Assembly: GCF_900117425.1 (NCBI RefSeq)
Contig: NZ_FPEH01000011.1
Span: forward strand, 496,001 to 560,000
Reading direction: 5' to 3'
Source of the DNA: Novosphingobium sp. NDB2Meth1
Lineage (GTDB): Bacteria; Pseudomonadota; Alphaproteobacteria; Sphingomonadales; Sphingomonadaceae
DNA length: 64,000 bases
How positions within the stretch are numbered: the first letter of the stretch is position 1; every line of letters begins with the position of its first letter. Below the pieces are notes generated by a model. It did not search any database. It saw nothing but the letters and a program-made list of their open reading frames with translations, and was not told the DNA's origin. The position numbers were made by a program, and so were the translations under genes. Positions 47,261-55,781 of the stretch are shown one piece after another.

Positions 47261-47357
47261 ACCCCTCCGACCCGCCTTCCTTCGACAAGCTCAGGATGAG
47301 CGGGCGGGCCACCTCCCCATTTGCCCCTTCGACAAGCTCAGGGGAAAATGGGGAGGG
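47261..47357. repeat. Dispersed composite palindromic repeat
   Basis: Starts ACCCCTCCGACCCGCCTTCC, contains two CTTCGACAAGCTCAGG cores, and ends AAAATGGGGAGGG. Nearly identical to the copy at 42985-43080. It occupies most of the gap between uvrA and the cobalamin transport ATPase gene, 8 bp past the stop of the latter. Confidence 0.9.
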
Positions 47358-47364
47358 TCTTGCT

Positions 47365-48090
47365 TCAGAGGGAGAGGGCGCGGGCGGTTGCGGGGCCGGT
47401 CCATTGGGCGCGGACGCGCCAGACGTGTTCGATCACTTCTTCGGAGAGAGCGACTTGCGGCGGACCGTCGGCGGCGAGGCGGCCATTGTCGAGGACAATG
47501 ACGCGGTCGGCGTGGTTCATCGCGTGGGCGAGGCTGTGGACGACGAGGACGACTCCCCTGCCCTGATCGGCGAGCTGACGGAAATGGCGGAGCAGGGCGG
47601 CGGCGTGGGCGAGATCGAGGCTGGCGAGGGGTTCGTCGGCGAGGATCCACTGCGGCTGCCCGGCGAGGACGCGGGCGAGGAGGACGCGGGCGCGTTCGCC
47701 GCCGGAGAGGGTGTGGATGCCGCGGCTTGCGAGGTGGGCGAGGTCGAGGGCTGCGAGCGCGGCGGTGGCGGCGGCTTCGTCTTCGCTGCGAGAGGTGCGG
47801 TGGGGCAGGCGGCCGAGGCGGACGAGCGCTTCGGCGGAGAGGTTCCAGGCGGGCTGCGCGTGCTGCGAGAGGTAGCCGATCTCCTGTGCCCGGCGGCGTG
47901 GGGGGAGATCGGCGAGCGCGGTTTCGCCAAGCTTGACGGGTGCGGGTTCGAGACCGGCGAGTGCGCGCAGGAGGGTGGTCTTGCCCGCGCCGTTGGGGCC
48001 GCAGATGGCGGTGAGTTCGCCGGGGCGGAGGGTGACGGAAACGTCGGTCAGGCGGCCGGGGACAGTGAGGCTGTGGGCTGAGAGGTTCAT
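47365..48090 (-). CDS. btuD: Cobalamin ABC transporter ATPase, BtuD-like
   Basis: ATPase of a FecCD-type importer; cobalamin is inferred from the riboswitch upstream of the operon. I start it at 48090 ([20 protein letters not shown]), which overlaps the permease stop by 4 bp and gives 241 residues. Motifs are Walker [10 protein letters not shown], signature [15 protein letters not shown], Walker [13 protein letters not shown] and the H-loop VHSLAHA. It is the last gene of the minus-strand btuB-F-C-D operon. Confidence 0.88.
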   Translation of the reverse strand: MNLSAHSLTVPGRLTDVSVTLRPGELTAICGPNGAGKTTLLRALAGLEPAPVKLGETALADLPPRRRAQEIGYLSQHAQPAWNLSAEALVRLGRLPHRTSRSEDEAAATAALAALDLAHLASRGIHTLSGGERARVLLARVLAGQPQWILADEPLASLDLAHAAALLRHFRQLADQGRGVVLVVHSLAHAMNHADRVIVLDNGRLAADGPPQVALSEEVIEHVWRVRAQWTGPATARALSL

Positions 48091-49049
48091 GCCAGCTCGC
48101 TCCGCAGCTGGAGGAGCAGCGCCAAGAAGAAGGGTGCGCCGATGAGGCTGAGCGCGATGCCGATGCGCAGCTCTCCGCCCGCGAGGGGAAGCAGGCGGCA
48201 GAGACAATCGGCGAGGAGCAGCAGCAGCGCGCCGCCGAGGGCGCTGGGGAGGATCAGGCTGGAGGGGCGCTGGTCGGTGCAAGGGCGCAGCAAGTGCGGG
48301 ACGACGAGGCCGACGAAGCCGATGATCCCGGCGGCGGCGACCCCTGCCCCGACGACAAGACCGGTGCCGAGGACCATCAGCGAGAGCAGGCGGACGGGGT
48401 CCACGCCGAGCGAGCGGGCGGTCTCCTCGCCCAAGGTGAGCGCATCGAGCGCGGGGGCGGCGCGGGCGAGGAGAGTGAGGCCAAGCGCGGTGGGGGGCGC
48501 GGCGAGCGCCACATCATGCCAGCTGCGGCTCTCGAGACTGCCCATCAGCCAGGTGACGATCTCGCTGAGCGCGAAGGGATTGGGCGCGAGGCTGATGACG
48601 AGGCTGGTGAGCGCGCCAGACAGGCTTGCGAGCATGAGGCCGGCGAGCGCGAACAGGGTGGTGCTGTTGGGGCCGGAGGCATTGCCCGCGATCAGCGCGA
48701 GTGCGGCCATGGCGAGCGCGGCGCCTAGCAAGGCAGCGACGGGGAGCAGTACGCCGAGGCCGAGCGCGAGGCTGAGCACGGCGCCGAACGCGGCGGTGGG
48801 GGCGACGCCGAACAGGCCGGGGTCTGCCAGCGGATTGCGCAAGTAGCCCTGCATCGCGGCCCCTGCCCCGCCGAGGCCGGCGCCGATGACCAGAGCCAGC
48901 GCGGCGCGGGGGGCGCGCAGTTCGGCGAGGATGGTGATCGCATTTGGCGCCTGGGGCGCGAAGGGGTTTAGCCAGACCTGCCCGGCGAGGAGCGACAGGG
49001 GGATGGCGATGGCCAGCGCGGCCAGCAGCAGGGCGATGGGGCGGGTCAT
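48087..49049 (-). CDS. btuC: Cobalamin ABC transporter permease, BtuC-like
   Basis: FecCD/BtuC-family inner-membrane permease. The 320-residue protein has eight to ten hydrophobic segments. It also has the family regions LGGAGAAMQGYLRNPLADPG near the N-terminus and GIIGFVGLVVPHLLRPCTDQ in the second half. The start at 49049 overlaps the btuF stop by 4 bp, and the stop overlaps btuD likewise. Heme or siderophore permeases share the fold, but the riboswitch favours cobalamin. Confidence 0.9.
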   Translation of the reverse strand: MTRPIALLLAALAIAIPLSLLAGQVWLNPFAPQAPNAITILAELRAPRAALALVIGAGLGGAGAAMQGYLRNPLADPGLFGVAPTAAFGAVLSLALGLGVLLPVAALLGAALAMAALALIAGNASGPNSTTLFALAGLMLASLSGALTSLVISLAPNPFALSEIVTWLMGSLESRSWHDVALAAPPTALGLTLLARAAPALDALTLGEETARSLGVDPVRLLSLMVLGTGLVVGAGVAAAGIIGFVGLVVPHLLRPCTDQRPSSLILPSALGGALLLLLADCLCRLLPLAGGELRIGIALSLIGAPFFLALLLQLRSELA

Positions 49050-50110
49050 TGCGGCTGGCGGGGCGTTTGCCGCGGCCCACCCCCAGCCCCTCCCGCAAGC
49101 GGGAGGGGGGAAGATAGGGAAACACTGGCCGCAAGCGGGAGGGGAGATGAAAGGGCGACTTGGCTCCCCTCCCGCTTGCGGGAGGGGTCGGGGGTGGGCT
49201 GGAGGGAGCGGCGCACTTCGGCGAGGCGCGTGGCGGCGGGGATGATGGTGGGGCCGGCGCAGTAGAGCAGGCGCGGATCAAGCGGGGCGCGGGTGGTGGC
49301 CTTGAGGTGGGCGAGCGCGGGATGCTTCAGCGCGCGGTCGGAGCCGGCGGCGAGGATGACGCGGGGCGGGTCGGCGAGGACGCGTTCGAGGGGGAGCTGG
49401 TCGGCCTGGCCGAGGCCGCGCGCGGCGGCGAAATTGGTGAAGCCGGTGCGGCGGAGGAGCTCGGCGATGAGGGTGCTGTCGCCGGGGACGATGCCGCCGG
49501 GCTCCCAGACGAGCGCGGGGATCCGGGCGGGATCGGCTGGGGCGGCGGCGGCGAGCGCGGCGTCGATGCGCCCGATCAGCGCTTCGCCTTTGGCGGGGTT
49601 TCCGGCGAGCGCGGCCAATGCACGGATCTGGGCGCGGCTTTCCTCGACGGTGCCGGCGATGCCAAGGGTTTCGAGGCGGAGGCCGAGGCGCTGGTAAGCC
49701 GCGGCGGTGGCGGGAGGAACGAAGGTGCCGTCGACCACGACGTCGGGATGGAGGGCGAGCACTTCCTCGAGCGTGCCGCGGGTCTTAGGGTATTGTGCTG
49801 CCTTGGCCGCGTCCATCGAGGCGGCGCGCGGGTCGGCGCTGTAGTGCGAGAGGGCGAGGAGCTGGCCGGGCCGGGTGACTTCGGCGAGGATGGCGTCGGC
49901 GCAGGGGTTCAGGCTGACGATGGTGGGGAGGTAGTGGGTGGTGTCGCGCCTGGCCTCGCTTTTGGGCTGGGGGGAGCAGGCGGTGAGGATGGTGAGCGCG
50001 GCGAGCGTTGCGAGGCCCACCCCCGACCCCTCCCGCAAGCGGGAGGGGAGCAAGGAGCGCTTTCTACTCCCCTCCCGCTTGCGGGAGGGGTTGGGGGTGG
50101 GCCAGTGCAT
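49046..50110 (-). CDS. btuF: Cobalamin-binding lipoprotein, BtuF-like, with repeat-encoded ends
   Basis: Substrate-binding protein of the cobalamin importer. The frame from ATG 50110, one base into the btuB stop, gives 354 residues. Residues 3-32 are encoded by two REP palindromes, then LATLAALTILTAC forms a lipoprotein leader with Cys45. The core (IVSLNPCADAILAEVTRPGQ, HYSADPRAASMDAAKAAQYP) is a BtuF/FepB helical-backbone fold. Residues from about 304 on are again REP-encoded. A GTG at 50020, with GGAGGGG supplied by the repeat, is an alternative start that would leave a leader without basic residues. Confidence 0.85.
   Translation of the reverse strand: MHWPTPNPSRKREGSRKRSLLPSRLREGSGVGLATLAALTILTACSPQPKSEARRDTTHYLPTIVSLNPCADAILAEVTRPGQLLALSHYSADPRAASMDAAKAAQYPKTRGTLEEVLALHPDVVVDGTFVPPATAAAYQRLGLRLETLGIAGTVEESRAQIRALAALAGNPAKGEALIGRIDAALAAAAPADPARIPALVWEPGGIVPGDSTLIAELLRRTGFTNFAAARGLGQADQLPLERVLADPPRVILAAGSDRALKHPALAHLKATTRAPLDPRLLYCAGPTIIPAATRLAEVRRSLQPTPDPSRKREGSQVALSSPLPLAASVSLSSPLPLAGGAGGGPRQTPRQPQ
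49076..49199. repeat. Cluster of three REP-like palindromes at the end of btuF
   Basis: CCCCTCCCGCAAGCGGGAGG-type palindromes are present at 49076-49108 and 49164-49199 in opposite orientation, with a partial copy CCGCAAGCGGGAGGGGAG at 49129-49146. They are open in the btuF frame and end 27 bp before the btuC start, without breaking the ATGA coupling. Confidence 0.9.
50016..50103. repeat. Inverted pair of REP-like palindromes at the start of btuF
   Basis: Copies at 50016-50051 and 50067-50103 face each other, each built on CCCCTCCCGC/GCGGGAGGGG with GGGGGTGGG tails. They lie between the btuF ATG and the hydrophobic part of its signal peptide and keep the frame. Confidence 0.9.
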
Positions 50111-51966
50111 CAGTAGCTCACTCTGAGGCCCGCGAAGGCGCCGCGACCGAGGGCGTTGTAGCCGGCGGCGGTGGGGAGGCGGTTGTCGAAGACGTTCTCG
50201 ACGCGGCCGAACAGGGAGACGCTCCGGTAGACCGGCAGGCTGGCGCGGATCGTCGCGACGGGGCCGCCGGGGAGCTTCGTGGTGTTCGACCCGTTGTCGA
50301 AGCTGGTGCTGGTGAGGCGCAGGTCCGCGCCGAGCGCGAGTCCGGCGAGCGGCGTTTCCCAATCGCCACTGACGGTGAGCGCGTGGCGCGGGCGGCGGGC
50401 GAGATCGTTGCCGAACTGGGCGCTGCCGGGGGTCAGATTGCGCGCCTTGGTATAGGTGTAGAGGCTGCGCAGGGTGAAGGCGGGGACCGGCTTCAGGGTG
50501 AGTTCGGCCTCGACGCCTTCGGCGCGCGCCTTGCCGACGTTGTCGTAGGTACCGAAGGGGCGATTGGTGCAGATCGCGCTCGTCTGGCCGAAACAGGAGA
50601 CGAAGGCGATCAGGTTGCGGCTGTCGCGGCGGTAGAGCGTGACGGCGGCGGTGACGGGGCCGCTGCGGTACTCGAGGCCGGCGTCGTAGCTGCGGCTGCG
50701 TTCGGGCTGGAGTGCGGCGTTGCCGAAGTCTGACAGGAGCTGGAACAGCGTGGGGGCCTTGAAGCCCTCGCCGTAGCTGGCGCGCAGGCGGAGGTTTTGG
50801 GTCAGCTTGACCGTGCCGTTGGCGCCGAGCGTGGTGGCGTTGCCGAAGCGGCTGTGGTCGTCGTAGCGGACACCGGCGGCGAGCGAGGCGGCATCGGTGT
50901 ACCAGCCGAGCATGGCGTGGCCGCTGGTCTGGCGCGCGGTCTGGCGGGCATCGAAGGTGCCGGAATAGCGCGTCCATTCGCTGTCCGCGCCGAAATCGAG
51001 CGCGAAGTTTGCAGGCAGCGTGGCGCGGCCGGTGAGATCGGCGCGGTGGCTGCGGCCGCGGTAGCCATAAGACGGCGCGGTGCCGAAGGTAGGGTCGTAG
51101 TAGTCGCGCTTGGTGTCGGAAAGCGCGAAGCCGGTGTTGAGCGTGAGCCACGCGCCTTCGTAGCGCAGGCCCGCGCGGCCGGAGAACTGGCGGGTGATCT
51201 GGTATTCCGACGTATCGGCGAAGCTGTAGTTGGGCGGCGGGAAGCCATCGATATCGGTGCGGGTATCGGCGTAGCGGGCATTGGCCACGAACGCGAGGCC
51301 GGACACGAGATCGAGGCGCGCCTTGCCGCCGAGGCGCCACTGGCGGAACCCGTCGCGTTCGGTGCCGGTGGCGGCGGCAGAGATGCCATCGGTGGTGGTG
51401 TAGCCGCCGGTGAGCGAGAGGGCGTATTTGTCCGTGGCGAGACCGGCGGACGCTTCTCCGGCGAAGCTGCCCCGGCTGCCGCCTTCGGCGCTGGCTTCGA
51501 GGCCGTTGAGCTCGCGGGTCTGGATGGCGATGACGCCGCCCAATGCGGCGCTGCCCCAGGCCACCGAGTTGGAGCCGCGCAGCACGTCGATGCGCTCGAT
51601 GCCGCCGGTCGTCAGCGTGCCGAAATCGAAGCCGGCGCCGGGGGCAGCGACATCCTCGACGCGGACGCCGTCGATGAGGACGAGGACCTGCTCGCTATCC
51701 GAGCCGCGCAGGCGGACGCCGGTGAAGGCGCCGGGACCGCCGTTGCGGCTGAGCGTGAGGCCGGGGACCTGTTCGAGTGCGCGGGTGATGTCGGGGCCCT
51801 GCAGGCGCTTCAAGTCGTCTGCGGTGAGGACGGTGATCGGCTGGCCGGTCTGGTCGATGCGCTGGGGGCTGCCCGTGGCGACGACGGTGATCTGGTCGGC
51901 CTGCTGGGCGAGTGCGGGGGTGGCGGCGAGACTTGTCGCTGCGGCGGCGAGATAAAGATACTTCAC
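50110..51966 (-). CDS. btuB: TonB-dependent cobalamin receptor, BtuB-like
   Basis: Outer-membrane receptor that imports vitamin B12 with TonB energy. I start it at GTG 51966 (VKYLYLAAAATSLAATPALA), which has GGAGAA nine bases upstream and gives a proper signal peptide and 618 residues. The TonB box region is QITVVATGSP. The plug follows (PGLTLSRNGGPGAFTGVRLR, IERIDVLRGSNSVAWGSAAL), then the barrel with RASYGEGFKAPTLFQLLSDF. The barrel ends in a terminal aromatic residue (GLRVSY). It is the first gene after the cobalamin riboswitch. Confidence 0.94.
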   Translation of the reverse strand: MKYLYLAAAATSLAATPALAQQADQITVVATGSPQRIDQTGQPITVLTADDLKRLQGPDITRALEQVPGLTLSRNGGPGAFTGVRLRGSDSEQVLVLIDGVRVEDVAAPGAGFDFGTLTTGGIERIDVLRGSNSVAWGSAALGGVIAIQTRELNGLEASAEGGSRGSFAGEASAGLATDKYALSLTGGYTTTDGISAAATGTERDGFRQWRLGGKARLDLVSGLAFVANARYADTRTDIDGFPPPNYSFADTSEYQITRQFSGRAGLRYEGAWLTLNTGFALSDTKRDYYDPTFGTAPSYGYRGRSHRADLTGRATLPANFALDFGADSEWTRYSGTFDARQTARQTSGHAMLGWYTDAASLAAGVRYDDHSRFGNATTLGANGTVKLTQNLRLRASYGEGFKAPTLFQLLSDFGNAALQPERSRSYDAGLEYRSGPVTAAVTLYRRDSRNLIAFVSCFGQTSAICTNRPFGTYDNVGKARAEGVEAELTLKPVPAFTLRSLYTYTKARNLTPGSAQFGNDLARRPRHALTVSGDWETPLAGLALGADLRLTSTSFDNGSNTTKLPGGPVATIRASLPVYRSVSLFGRVENVFDNRLPTAAGYNALGRGAFAGLRVSY

Positions 51967-51982
51967 GTGTGTTCTCCACGGC

Positions 51983-52004
51983 CCATGGACGTTGCCGTCC
52001 ATGG
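51983..52004 (-). promoter_or_regulatory. Hairpin between the riboswitch and btuB start
   Basis: CCATGGAC (51983-51990) and GTCCATGG (51997-52004) form a perfect 8-bp stem with a 6-base loop, ending about 17 bp before the btuB GTG. It may be part of the riboswitch expression platform that hides the ribosome-binding site. There is no T-run, so control of translation is more likely than termination. Confidence 0.5.
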
Positions 52005-52084
52005 CGGGAGGGGGCGCGGGGCCTTCATGGCGCGCCATCTCACGCATGCGCCCGGTACACCCCGCCCGGCCGCGGAACGACCAC

Positions 52085-52272
52085 ACACCGGCAGGTTTCC
52101 TGGCTCGCCCGGGGTCATCGCCCCCTGCCCGCCTTCCCAGACCCTTGCGGGCCCAGTGGCATAGTGGACAGGGCGCTATCCGGGCACAGTTGCGGGGGCA
52201 GCTCCGGGTTTGCCAAGAACAGCTTGGCGTCCGGATTCCCTCTTAGCCCGCTCTCGCGGGCACCGGTGGCGT
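52085..52272 (-). ncRNA. Cobalamin riboswitch (minus strand)
   Basis: Read on the minus strand the stretch holds the landmarks of the cobalamin aptamer in order: GCCACCGGTGCCCGCGAG, AGAGGGAATCCGG, GAGCTGCCCCCGCAACTGT, GCCACTGGG, and the B12 box AGCCAGGAAACCTGCCGG. It lies about 120 bp upstream of btuB. Binding of adenosylcobalamin would be expected to lower expression of the btuB-F-C-D operon. Ends are approximate. Confidence 0.93.
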
Positions 52273-52325
52273 CGCCGGCTTGGTAGCGGGACCTGCACTT
52301 TGGGGCAAGATGGAAGCGAAGGAAG

Positions 52326-52388
52326 AACCCCTCCGACCCGCTTCGCGGGCCACCTCCCCATTTGTCCCTGCGGGAAAAATGGGGAGGG
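52326..52388. repeat. Dispersed composite palindromic repeat, short form
   Basis: Starts ACCCCTCCGACCCGCTTCGC, has GGGCCACCTCCCCATTTGTC, a small CCCTGCGGG hairpin in place of the CTTCGACAAGCTCAGG core, and ends AAAAATGGGGAGGG. The different loop contents show that this family carries interchangeable cores. It lies just upstream of the riboswitch. Confidence 0.85.
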
Positions 52389-52525
52389 AAGGAAGACTGC
52401 CGCAGGTTTGGTGTTAACGGCTTCGCAGGGGGGTGTGCCTTAGCGGGACGGGGTGAAATGGCGGGATGCGGGGCGCAGGGAGAGGGTCTAGCGCTGGGTG
52501 GCCGCCTTGTGAGTCTGCCTGAGCT

Positions 52526-53812
52526 ATGCCGCTGATTATCGACTACCGGCCGGTGAAACTGCCGCCCGAGGCCTTGGCGCCTCGGCGGGTGGTGGTGCCT
52601 GTTGCGCCGGTGGTCGAGCGGCCTCATGTTGAGGTTGACAGGCCCTCCCCCAACCCCTCCCGCAAGCGGGAGGGGAGCAATAGGGAAGACCCCTCCCCCC
52701 TTCGACAGGCTCAGGATGAGCGGAAGGGGAGCTTCAAGCGCTGGGCGGGAATCGCGGGTGTTGCCGTGATGGGCTTTGCGCTGTGGCTCGCGGGGCCGGG
52801 GTGGATCGCGCCGGGAGTGCCGACGGCAGCGGCGCGCGATGGGCTCCAGCCGTTCGAGCGGCCGGGCGACAGCTTTCCCGGCTCGGCGTTCTACTATCTG
52901 GCGAACGATGACACGGGGCTGCTGGCGCCCGATGCGGCGCGCACTGCGTGGGATGCGCAGATTCATCGGGACGATTCCATTCCGGTGACGGGGAGCGGCC
53001 CGGCGGCGCGGCCGATTTTCGCCCGGGGGACGAGTCTGGATCAGGGACGCGCGCTGCAGTGCCTGACGGCGGCGATCTATTATGAAGCGGCGAGCGAGCC
53101 CGATGCGGGGCAGCGCGCGGTGGCGCAAGTGGTGCTCAACCGCGTGGCGCATCCGGCCTGGCCCAAGACGGTGTGCGGCGTGGTCTATCAGGGATCGGAG
53201 CGGCCGGGCTGCCAGTTCAGCTTTGCCTGCGACGGATCGATGGCGCGGCGGCCAATGGCGGCGTTCTGGGAACGGGCGCGGCGGGTGGCGGCGGATGCGC
53301 TGGCGGGCTATGTCTATGCGCCGGTGGGGCTGGCGACGCATTACCACACCAGCGCGGTGCATCCCTACTGGGCGGACAGCCTGAGCTTCATCGGCACGAT
53401 CGGCGCGCACCGGTTCTATCGCTGGAGCGGCGCGGCCGGGCGGCCCATGGCGTTCAACGCGGTCTATGCGGGCGGCGAGCCGGTGGCGGCGCCGCATCCG
53501 CGCACATGGACCCCGGCGGCGGCGGACGTGGCCGATCCGATCCAGCTGGAAAAGGCATTCGAGGCGGGGCGGATCGAGGCCCTGAAATCGATGCAAGCCG
53601 CGCAGGCCGCACCGGGGCGCAATACCGCCGCGTTCGGACAGACGCCGCTTCCGGACTACACGCAGCCGCGCGCGGCGGCACCGAAGTTTGCGCCCGCAGT
53701 CGAGGCGCGCGGCGGCGATGCACTGTATCGTGCCGGGCAGTTGCCGGGCGGTGCGGCGGTCAATCCCGCTTACGAAAATGCGGGCAAGTGGATTGCCCAG
53801 CCAGGTGGCTAG
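52526..53812 (+). CDS. SleB-type cell wall hydrolase with repeat-encoded insertion
   Basis: Membrane-anchored hydrolase_2 (SleB/CwlJ) protein of 428 residues that probably cuts peptidoglycan. The cytoplasmic N-terminus is about 70 residues, of which 40-66 (PSPNPSRKREGS, then LRQAQDERK) come from one REP palindrome and one CTTCGACAGGCTCAGG element. A span follows (GIAGVAVMGFALWLAGPGWI). The catalytic domain has CLTAAIYYEAASEPDAGQRA with its Glu, VVLNRVAHPAWPKTVCGVVY and CQFSFACDG. The C-terminal 110 residues are Ala/Pro-rich. Confidence 0.88.
   Translation: MPLIIDYRPVKLPPEALAPRRVVVPVAPVVERPHVEVDRPSPNPSRKREGSNREDPSPLRQAQDERKGSFKRWAGIAGVAVMGFALWLAGPGWIAPGVPTAAARDGLQPFERPGDSFPGSAFYYLANDDTGLLAPDAARTAWDAQIHRDDSIPVTGSGPAARPIFARGTSLDQGRALQCLTAAIYYEAASEPDAGQRAVAQVVLNRVAHPAWPKTVCGVVYQGSERPGCQFSFACDGSMARRPMAAFWERARRVAADALAGYVYAPVGLATHYHTSAVHPYWADSLSFIGTIGAHRFYRWSGAAGRPMAFNAVYAGGEPVAAPHPRTWTPAAADVADPIQLEKAFEAGRIEALKSMQAAQAAPGRNTAAFGQTPLPDYTQPRAAAPKFAPAVEARGGDALYRAGQLPGGAAVNPAYENAGKWIAQPGG
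52643..52723. repeat. REP palindrome plus CTTCGACAGGCTCAGG element inside the hydrolase gene
   Basis: CCCTCCCCCAACCCCTCCCG...GGGAGGGG spans 52643-52676 and CCTTCGACAGGCTCAGGATG spans 52699-52718 (followed by AGCGG). Two different repeat families have landed within 50 bp, both keeping the reading frame, in the segment before the membrane span. Confidence 0.9.
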
Positions 53813-54006
53813 ATTTAGTCCGATTCGGGGTTAGTTTGCCCGGAAAGGTCCATTTCGGCAGGCACCCACAACTCCTATAAATCTATGTTTTTTATATAGT
53901 TATTCTTCGCTAGGCAGGGTTATTGAGTCCTTTACCCTAAGGGCGAACGCGCTGTTCACTCCCGCCTGCTATACCCTGTGCATCGCCCAACCGAGGAGTG
54001 CTCGCC

Positions 54007-54378
54007 ATGCTGCATTTTGCCCCGCGTTATGGGATCATTTCGCCTTGCCTGCATTGGGGCCCGAGCCGAAACGCGGTGCGCCCGCGCGCCCTGCGGATGC
54101 CGCGACCGGTGAACGACAATGATGCTGTAACCAAGCGCAGGGCCGGCACGAACCCCGGCAGCGCGCAAGACGATGCCCTGCTGGAAGCAGCGCTGCGCTT
54201 GTTTGGCGCGCATGGCCTGTCGGCGGCGCAGCGTGCGAGCGAGGCGGCGCAGATTGCTGCCGAAGGCGGCGACAATGCGGCTGCCGAATGGTGGATCGCG
54301 GTCTGCGCCATGCTGGACGGGCCGCTGGCAAAGGCGCTGCAGCGCCGGTTTGCAGCGCGGGCATCCTCGCAAGCTTGA
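54007..54378 (+). CDS. Small hypothetical protein
   Basis: I start this 123-residue protein at ATG 54007 (MLHFAPRYGIISPCLHWGPS), with GAGGAG 7-12 bases upstream; a GTG at 53998 overlaps that site. The first 55 residues are basic and unstructured. Residues 58-115 are helical and Ala-rich (DALLEAALRLFGAHGLSAAQ, EAAQIAAEGGDNAAAEWWIA). No family is recognised. It is followed by a strong terminator. The 194-bp gap before it (53813-54006) is AT-rich and probably holds its promoter. Confidence 0.65.
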   Translation: MLHFAPRYGIISPCLHWGPSRNAVRPRALRMPRPVNDNDAVTKRRAGTNPGSAQDDALLEAALRLFGAHGLSAAQRASEAAQIAAEGGDNAAAEWWIAVCAMLDGPLAKALQRRFAARASSQA

Positions 54379-54417
54379 CGCCTCCACCCTCTTATTGATA
54401 TTGCGAACTGTTATCAC

Positions 54418-54442
54418 AAAAACCCGCGCAGTGCGGGTTTTT
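54418..54442. terminator. Bidirectional Rho-independent terminator
   Basis: AAAAACCCGC (54418-54427) and GCGGGTTTTT (54433-54442) form a perfect 10-bp stem with a 5-base loop. The T-run follows the stem in the plus direction and the A-run gives the same in reverse. It lies 40 bp after the 54007-54378 gene and isolates it from mdh. Confidence 0.9.
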
Positions 54443-54473
54443 GCGCCTTGCAATCACCATCCCGCAGGCTTAG

Positions 54474-55559
<1,086 letters not shown>

Positions 55560-55566
55560 TTCTGGC

Positions 55567-55612
55567 GAACGGGGCGCGGATGGCCTGCCCGCAGCAGGTT
55601 CGCGCCCCGTTC
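55567..55612 (+). terminator. Hairpin after mdh, probable terminator
   Basis: GAACGGGGCGCG (55567-55578) and CGCGCCCCGTTC (55601-55612) form a perfect 12-bp stem with a 22-base loop, starting 8 bp past the mdh stop. Only a weak T-rich stretch (GGTTTT at 55621) follows, so it may stabilise the mRNA or terminate only in part. Confidence 0.6.
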
Positions 55613-55781
55613 AGATAAGTGGTTTTACGCAGGCCCCGGTGCGGGCTCCCTTCGCAGAGACATGGTTAAAGCGGCCAGTCTTGAGGGGTTTGCGTGGTTA
55701 GCGGATCGGGCGGCGCATTCCGTCCGTGGGAAAGCATGGTTTTCCGAAGCCCCAACCTCCCCGGGGCGAGAGGAGTGACAT

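Noticed and set aside
50110-52086. An upstream ATG (about 52002) as the btuB start
   Set aside because: It would place hydrophilic residues before the signal peptide and run through the CCATGGAC hairpin. The GTG at 51966 has GGAGAA at good spacing and a clean leader.
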